Shown here one piece after another: positions 59,148 to 64,000 of a stretch of 64,000 nucleotides of DNA. The position numbers and the translations under genes were made by a program. Positions within the stretch are counted from its first letter, which is position 1. Each line of letters starts with the position of its first letter. The notes beneath the pieces are model-generated. The model did not search any database. It was not told the DNA's origin and saw only the letters and a program-made list of their open reading frames with translations. Source of the DNA: Ruminococcus_C sp963590855 (lineage in GTDB: Bacteria > Bacillota > Clostridia > Oscillospirales > Ruminococcaceae); contig CAVAQT010000011.1 of the NCBI GenBank assembly GCA_963590855.1, positions 1 to 64,000 on the forward strand. The letters run 5' to 3'.

Positions 59148-59858
59148 GTGCGCGCTTTTGAAGCCACAGAGAAAAAGGGAACACAGGGCGAGAAGCAGGT
59201 CGCACGGCATCTGCGCTGGCTCAATCGGCAGCAGTACATTGTCCTGTCCGATCTGATGCTGCCGCGGCGGAACGGTCTGACACAGATCGATCATGTGGTG
59301 GTGTCGGTCTATGGCATCTTCGTGATCGAGACAAAGAACTATCACGGCACGATCTGCGGCGCGGATCGCAAGGAATTCTGGACGCAGATCTGCCATGGAA
59401 AGCAGTACAGTCTGCGCAATCCCTTTCGGCAGAATTATGCCCACATTCAAGCACTGTCCCGGCTTTTGGAACTGGAAGAGACATACTTCTTTTCTATGGT
59501 CACCTTTGCTGATGATGCAGTGCTGCAAATTGAGCAGGAAGAGGACGCTGAAGAACAGCTGGTGCACTTCCGGCAGGTTCACCGCAGCATTCGGCGACAG
59601 AAAGAACGGCTGCTCTCCTGGGAGGATGTGCAGTATTATGCCGGCTCGATCTTATGCGCCAATCTGGATACGGCACAGGCGCGTGAGGCGCATTTGGCGC
59701 AGATCGACGATGAGATTGCCTATCGCCGGTTCGCACTGCGCAATGGTCTGTGTCCGCGCTGCGGCGGAAAACTGGTGCTGCGCCATGGAAAATTCGGAGA
59801 CTTTTATGGATGCAGCGAGTTTCCCAGATGTCGCTATACATTGGAAAATGAAACATAG
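59148..59858 (+). CDS. NERD-domain protein with C-terminal topoisomerase-type zinc ribbon
   Basis: This protein of about 236 residues has an N-terminal NERD (nuclease-related) domain: GEKQVARHLRWL, LTQIDHVVVS and VIETKNYHG, the latter matching the acidic/Lys pattern of the nuclease-like core. The C-terminus is a four-Cys ribbon (CPRCGGKLV...GCSEFPRCRYT) like those of TopA. A DNA-associated role is inferred. The start is uncertain: GGGAG is 9 bases before GTG at 59148, while ATGs at 59139 and 59142 lie too close to it. It follows the SPFH gene. Confidence 0.82.
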   Translation: MRAFEATEKKGTQGEKQVARHLRWLNRQQYIVLSDLMLPRRNGLTQIDHVVVSVYGIFVIETKNYHGTICGADRKEFWTQICHGKQYSLRNPFRQNYAHIQALSRLLELEETYFFSMVTFADDAVLQIEQEEDAEEQLVHFRQVHRSIRRQKERLLSWEDVQYYAGSILCANLDTAQAREAHLAQIDDEIAYRRFALRNGLCPRCGGKLVLRHGKFGDFYGCSEFPRCRYTLENET

Positions 59859-59949
59859 TATATTTGAAAAAATGTGAGAGCGCTTCGGCAATGTTTTCCC
59901 CGGAAGGGAAAATTTGCTGCCGCATCCCGATTATATATGAAAAAACTCT

Positions 59950-59978
59950 TGCATTTTCAAATCGAATGTGTTATACTA
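59950..59978 (+). promoter_or_regulatory. Promoter of the sensor-GGDEF gene
   Basis: TTGCAT (59950-59955), a 17-base spacer, TATACT (59973-59978). Confidence 0.75.
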
Positions 59979-60039
59979 CAGAAGTGTATTATAACAGCTT
60001 CTCAGGGCAACTGTTTCTGAAAGACAGAGGAGAGATATC

Positions 60040-62319
60040 ATGGCTGAGAAAAAACGGCTCCAGATCGGTCTGATGATACACCATCTGGAAAATGAGTATG
60101 CCAGTGAAATATTAAAAGGGGCGATCGCGGCAGCAGAAGAATTGGACATCAATCTGATCCTGCTCCCCGGCCGCGGCATCAATGCCGTAGAGGATGATGA
60201 GAAATATTCCATCTACGATTATCAATATAATGTGATCTATAATTACGTTTCCACTGCGAATCTGGACGGACTGCTGGTTTCTGTAGGAACAGTCGGCTCT
60301 TATATCAGCCGTGACGAAATGTTACAGTTTTTGCATTCCTACGACCCGCTGCCGCTGTTGACGATGGAAGTGGCTTTTCCGGAATATCCATGTATTCGCT
60401 TTAACACAGACGGCATGAAACTGGCAGTGGAGCATCTGATCCGCCATCATGGCTGCAAAAAGATCGGTTATGTTTCCGGCCCTATGGGAAACCAGGACGC
60501 CATGGAGCGTCTGCACTGCTATCGGGCGGTATTGGAGGAAAACCACATTCCCTATGACTGCACCAAGGTCGTTTACGGCAACTTCTCCGAGGCATCGGAG
60601 GATGTGGTGCGGGAATTGCTGGAGATGCATCCGGATCTGGAAGCGATCTGTTTCGCCAATGATAAAATGTGCATCGGCGGTTATCATGTGTTCCAGCAGC
60701 GCGGTATGCGCGTGGGTGAAGATATCCTGGTCACCGGTTTTGATGATTCGGAGGTGGCAACCAGTCTGAAACCCATGCTTACTACCGTGCGCACCAACAT
60801 CAGCAGCATGGGCTATCAGGCGGTGCAGGAAATGGTGCGGATGATCCAGACCGGGCATGCAGAAAGCAGAACGCTGGATGCGCGCCTGATCGTCCGGGAA
60901 TCCTGTGACCTGACTGCGGAGCAGATTCAGAGCATGGCGGACAACTGTGAAGCAGATGAGATCGTCAGCATGATCTTCAACAAGTATGTCGGCGATCTGG
61001 AAAGTGCGGAAAAGACAAAGTTCATTCAGGATGTCTGGGCGATTATGACCAGGGAATTTCACACCTTGTGCAGCGGAGAGCAGCTGGATACCGCCCGGTA
61101 TTTTGCAGAACTGACGCGGCTGTTCAACCGCACCGATGTGATCCCGGTACAAGTGCCGCTGCTGAAAAAGATCGTGACCTATGCCAAAGTGATCGCAGTA
61201 CAGATCAGCCGCGAAAACCGGGAAAATATCCTGGCAGCCGAGCAGATCCACGAGGCTTTTCTGGATCATCTTTTGGATTACAGCATGCAGCAGCAGTATC
61301 TGCTCCGCACCAATCTGACCTACAGCAATTTTCTCATCAGCAATATCAACAAGGATATGATGATTAACAGCAATGATGAGGAAAAGAGCTTTTTCTCCAT
61401 TGTGAAAAATCTGTACCGTGTCAACTTTAAAAGCAGCTACATCTATGTATTCCACCAGCCGGTGGTGCATTATCAGTATGAAGAATGGGTCATGCCGGAA
61501 AACCTGTATCTGAAATCCTATCATATCGGAAAAATGCTTCAGCGTGTGGAACCGCCGGAACAGCAGGTCTCGGTTTATCACTGCATTTCCAACCGTTATA
61601 TGCCCCGGGACAGACGATATACCTTTGTGATGGTGCCGCTGTTCTCCAACGAGGAGCAGTATGGTCTGTTTATCTGTGAGCTGGACTACAATCATTTCTC
61701 CCAGATCTATTCCGTTGCACCGCAGATCTGCTCTGCTATCAAAATGACCCGGTTGGTCAAGGAACTGGAGGGCAATCTGGAAGCAGCACGGTTCGACAAC
61801 CGCCGGCTGAAACTGATCTCTGACTCTGACGAGCTGACTGGCGTGTACAATCGCCGCGGCTTCTACCGGGTGTCGAATATGATGTTGGAAAGTCCGGAGT
61901 ATATCGGAAAATCCTGTGTGCTGATCCTGGCAGATTTGGATAACTTGAAAATTATCAATGACACCTTTGGACACGACGGCGGAGACCACGCACTGAAAAC
62001 CTGTGTGCAGTACCTCTCTTCGGCAGTACCGCTGCTGGATGCCATCGGCAGAGTCGGCGGCGACGAATTTGCCGGTTTTGCGATTGTAGACAATGCAGAA
62101 ACCGCCGGACAGGAAATTTATGACAGCATCAAAAAGGCGGCAAAGCAGTACAATGCCGCCAGCGATATCCCGTATAATATTACCCTGAGCGTAGGTGTGT
62201 ATACCATGCAGTGTCAGGGCGGCGAGCAGATTCAGAATTATGTGAAGTTTGCAGACCAGGCACTGTATCAGGATAAGAAAAACAAGAACCGTATTGTCAT
62301 CAAACCGGAAAAAGCATAA
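60040..62319 (+). CDS. Cytoplasmic LacI-type sensor fused to GGDEF diguanylate cyclase
   Basis: This 759-residue protein has no signal peptide or membrane helix. Residues about 6-290 are a periplasmic-binding-protein type I fold as in LacI/GalR regulators (LQIGLMIHHLENEYASEILKG in part, KKIGYVSGPMG, EAICFANDKMCIGGYHVFQ in part, VTGFDDSEVAT), but without the DNA-binding helix-turn-helix. A middle region (290-590) has coiled and possibly GAF-like parts. The GGDEF domain (about 600-755) has intact GGDEF at 673-677 and NDTFGHDGGD. The RxxD inhibitory site is absent (PLLD). It should make c-di-GMP in response to a small ligand, perhaps a sugar (inference). It has its own promoter and terminator. 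Confidence 0.9.
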   Translation: MAEKKRLQIGLMIHHLENEYASEILKGAIAAAEELDINLILLPGRGINAVEDDEKYSIYDYQYNVIYNYVSTANLDGLLVSVGTVGSYISRDEMLQFLHSYDPLPLLTMEVAFPEYPCIRFNTDGMKLAVEHLIRHHGCKKIGYVSGPMGNQDAMERLHCYRAVLEENHIPYDCTKVVYGNFSEASEDVVRELLEMHPDLEAICFANDKMCIGGYHVFQQRGMRVGEDILVTGFDDSEVATSLKPMLTTVRTNISSMGYQAVQEMVRMIQTGHAESRTLDARLIVRESCDLTAEQIQSMADNCEADEIVSMIFNKYVGDLESAEKTKFIQDVWAIMTREFHTLCSGEQLDTARYFAELTRLFNRTDVIPVQVPLLKKIVTYAKVIAVQISRENRENILAAEQIHEAFLDHLLDYSMQQQYLLRTNLTYSNFLISNINKDMMINSNDEEKSFFSIVKNLYRVNFKSSYIYVFHQPVVHYQYEEWVMPENLYLKSYHIGKMLQRVEPPEQQVSVYHCISNRYMPRDRRYTFVMVPLFSNEEQYGLFICELDYNHFSQIYSVAPQICSAIKMTRLVKELEGNLEAARFDNRRLKLISDSDELTGVYNRRGFYRVSNMMLESPEYIGKSCVLILADLDNLKIINDTFGHDGGDHALKTCVQYLSSAVPLLDAIGRVGGDEFAGFAIVDNAETAGQEIYDSIKKAAKQYNAASDIPYNITLSVGVYTMQCQGGEQIQNYVKFADQALYQDKKNKNRIVIKPEKA

Positions 62320-62326
62320 CATAAAG

Positions 62327-62372
62327 CACAAAAGCCATACCGCAGGATTTTTCCTGTGATATGGCTTTTGTG
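62327..62372. terminator. Bidirectional terminator between the GGDEF gene and the Rrf2 gene
   Basis: CACAAAAGCCATA (62327-62339) pairs with TATGGCTTTTGTG (62360-62372), with an inner CAGGA/TCCTG stem. Confidence 0.88.
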
Positions 62373-62374
62373 TG

Positions 62375-62809
62375 TTAAATGCAGTAATCGTCGCCGCTGC
62401 CCGGGCCGCTGTTCAGAATGTCCTGGAGGGTGATGTGATCCAAATACTGATTGATGACCTTGTACAGCCCTTCCCATACGGAGATGGTGAGGCACTGCTC
62501 TGCCCGGGGACAGTCTACCACGCCGGACTGGAGACATGCCACCGGCGCCAGATCGCCTTCTGTAATGCGCAGGATCTCTCCCACGGTGTATGCATCCGGT
62601 GACTTGGCGAGCCGATAACCGCCCTGATAGCCTCGGTTGGTGCGGAGCAGGTTCGATTTGTTCAGCAGCGGAACGATTTGTTCCAGATATTTTTTAGAGA
62701 CCTCCTGCCGCTCAGCAATATCTTTCAGAGAAACATAGCCGTCCCCCTGATTCTGTGCCAGATCCAACAGCATGCGGAGGGCATAGCGTCCTTTGGTTGA
62801 GATTTTCAT
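62375..62809 (-). CDS. Rrf2-family transcriptional regulator, IscR/CymR-like
   Basis: This 144-residue winged-helix protein begins MKISTKGRYALRMLLDLA, the Rrf2 start, with VSKKYLEQIVPLL as recognition region. It holds three Cys in the C-terminal loop (CLQSGVVDCPRAEQC), which in IscR-type members bind an [Fe-S] cluster; CymR-type proteins lack them. Cluster sensing is therefore plausible. GAAAGGAAA precedes the ATG. mnmA lies upstream on the same strand, but the gene has its own promoter with a palindrome over the -10, suggesting self-regulation. Confidence 0.92.
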   Translation of the reverse strand: MKISTKGRYALRMLLDLAQNQGDGYVSLKDIAERQEVSKKYLEQIVPLLNKSNLLRTNRGYQGGYRLAKSPDAYTVGEILRITEGDLAPVACLQSGVVDCPRAEQCLTISVWEGLYKVINQYLDHITLQDILNSGPGSGDDYCI

Positions 62810-62854
62810 TTTGTTTCCTTTCTGTAGTACGTCGCACTGTTTTTCTTTTGTGTA

Positions 62855-62892
62855 TATAATACTATTATACCATAGGTTTTATAGGCTTTCAA
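62855..62892 (-). promoter_or_regulatory. Promoter of the Rrf2 gene with overlapping palindromic operator
   Basis: On the minus strand TTGAAA (62887-62892), a 17-base spacer, and a TG-extended TATAAT (62864-62869). TATAATA-C-TATTATA (62855-62869) is a perfect palindrome overlapping the -10, a plausible binding site for a dimeric regulator. Confidence 0.75.
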
Positions 62893-62953
62893 GTGTAAAT
62901 TGTTGCAGTTTCCGAAAAAACTGCACAAAAATCAAGTCTATTTTTTGACGAAC

Positions 62954-64000
62954 TCAGTCTTTCACTGCGCCGGAGATTCTGCCGCCGCCGATAACAACGT
63001 CGCCGTCATAGAGTACGACTGCCTGACCGCAGGTGATGGCGCGCTGCGGCTCGTCAAATTCCACATGAAGCGTGCCGTCCGGTGTCATCCATGCGGTGGC
63101 AGGCTGTGCCGGATGACGATAGCGGATCTTCGCCTGAACGCGTATGGGTTCTTCCATGCTGTCGCAGGAGATAAGGTTGACATCCGATGCGGTGAGCTTT
63201 CTGGAAAACAGGTTCTCGCTGTAACCCAGAGTGACAGTGTTGTCTGCCGGGCAGATGTCGCAGACGTACAGCGGATGGGGTGCAGAGATACCCAGCCCCT
63301 TTCGCTGTCCGATGGTATAGTGGATCACGCCGCGGTGTGTGCCGATCTGGTTTCCCTCCGGGTCAAGGAATGCACCGGTTTCCGGCGATTTCCCCGTGTA
63401 TCGTTCAATGAATCCGGCATAGTCTCCGTCGGGGACAAAGCAGATGTCCTGGCTGTCCGGCTTGTCTGCATTGAGAAAACCGTGCTCTTCGGCGATTTCC
63501 CGTACCTGGTGCTTGGAAAGCTCGCCCACCGGGAACTGGGTGTGCGCCAACTGCTCCTGGGTCAGATTGTACAGCACATAGCTCTGATCCTTGCTGCCGT
63601 CCAGTCCCTTTTTCAGCAGATAGCGTCCGGAAACTTCATCGTATGCGACTCTGGCGTAGTGTCCGGTGACAATGGTGTCCATCTGCATTTCCTGCATTCT
63701 CTGGTACAGTTTCTCGAATTTCAAGTAACGGTTGCAGTCGATGCAGGGATTTGGCGTCCAGCCGTTTTCATAGGCGTGGACAAACCGATCCATGACCTCT
63801 TTTTCAAAGTTTGCCGTAAAGTTGAAAACATAGTAGGGCATGTGCAGACGATATGCCACGCTCCGTGCATCCTCCACATCGTCCAGAGAACAGCAGGTCT
63901 TTTCCCGCTTGACGCCTGCCTGTTCATTCTCGAACAGCTTCATGGTCGCACCGACGCATTCGTAGCCTTTCTGCTGCATCAAAAGCGCGGCTACGGAACT
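62954..64000 (-). CDS. mnmA: tRNA-specific 2-thiouridylase MnmA, 5' end cut by window edge
   Basis: The frame is open to base 64000 on the minus strand; the first visible residues SSVAALLMQQKGYE are the end of the SGGVDSS P-loop region, so only about 10 to 15 residues are missing. The 348 visible residues include CCSLDDVEDARSVA, GWTPNPCIDCNRYLKF with the first catalytic Cys, GHYAR, DSQDICFVPDGDY with the second catalytic Cys, and a C-terminal barrel. It thiolates U34 of Lys, Glu and Gln tRNAs. In Firmicutes it often neighbours an Rrf2 regulator and a cysteine desulfurase, which may lie beyond the window. Confidence 0.97.
   Translation of the reverse strand, partial: SSVAALLMQQKGYECVGATMKLFENEQAGVKREKTCCSLDDVEDARSVAYRLHMPYYVFNFTANFEKEVMDRFVHAYENGWTPNPCIDCNRYLKFEKLYQRMQEMQMDTIVTGHYARVAYDEVSGRYLLKKGLDGSKDQSYVLYNLTQEQLAHTQFPVGELSKHQVREIAEEHGFLNADKPDSQDICFVPDGDYAGFIERYTGKSPETGAFLDPEGNQIGTHRGVIHYTIGQRKGLGISAPHPLYVCDICPADNTVTLGYSENLFSRKLTASDVNLISCDSMEEPIRVQAKIRYRHPAQPATAWMTPDGTLHVEFDEPQRAITCGQAVVLYDGDVVIGGGRISGAVKD

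Noticed and set aside
60322..62331. A 669-codon open frame opposite the sensor-GGDEF gene
   Set aside because: Antisense shadow of a clear gene with recognisable domains; no promoter or ribosome-binding site.

Overview
The window looks like one stretch of chromosome from a Gram-positive anaerobe of the Ruminococcus / Oscillospiraceae kind. The signs are dockerin-bearing secreted proteins, a lipoprotein GH5 glycanase, the Clostridia-typical SCIFF peptide and radical-SAM maturase pair, a SpoIIR homologue, NfnAB, and housekeeping gene orders usual in Clostridia (rnc-smc-ftsY, yhbY-nadD-yqeK-LCP-rsfS-leuS). The genus is an inference; no rRNA gene is present to confirm it. I see no tRNA, CRISPR array, insertion sequence or prophage.

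Layout. 1-9.3 kb is the accessory, surface-directed part: the 3' part of a repeat-rich Thr/Ser-linker surface protein, a prepilin peptidase, a cytidylate-kinase-like protein, a GH5 lipoprotein, PduL, and two adjacent secreted proteins built almost only from dockerin-type calcium loops, the first broken by a frameshift. 9.3-13.6 kb: a small zinc-ribbon membrane protein, hemW, an orphan zeta-like kinase, spoIIR, then infC-rpmI-rplT behind an attenuated leader, with infC apparently starting at AUC. 13.6-35.5 kb: a long run of plus-strand information-processing genes (rRNA methylase, dprA, topA, trmFO, plsX, rnc, radical SAM, smc, ftsY, rdgB, yhbY, nadD, yqeK, LCP, rsfS, leuS). It is interrupted at 31.7-33.1 kb by a cluster of eight inverted repeats and two unrecognised genes. 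35.5-45.2 kb: rpsU, yqeG, aroQ, an Xaa-Pro peptidase, efp, nfnAB, yajC, a TIGR04086-like membrane protein, then the SCIFF precursor (45 residues) and its maturase. 45.3-49.8 kb (minus strand): folD, lgt and a pair of M16 peptidase-family proteins. 50.2-54.2 kb: aroB-aroA-aroC and a DUF4364 gene. 54.4-57 kb (minus strand): gdhA, a candidate free-standing small RNA with its own promoter and terminator, and a HAD phosphatase. 57.3-64 kb: a dockerin protein, an SPFH protein, a NERD protein, a cytoplasmic LacI-type sensor fused to GGDEF, an Rrf2 regulator, and mnmA running off the right edge.

How it fits together. The dockerin proteins, the GH5 lipoprotein and the linker-rich surface protein suggest a fibre-degrading cell surface. 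The sugar-sensor-like diguanylate cyclase could couple a cytoplasmic ligand to c-di-GMP. PduL and NfnAB fit acetate-forming, electron-bifurcating fermentation. The least explained items are the repeated three-loop dockerin module (7.2-9.2 kb), the small RNA candidate at 56.1-56.3 kb, the hairpin cluster at 31.7-31.95 kb, and the GGTGCTGC motif in several gene leaders.
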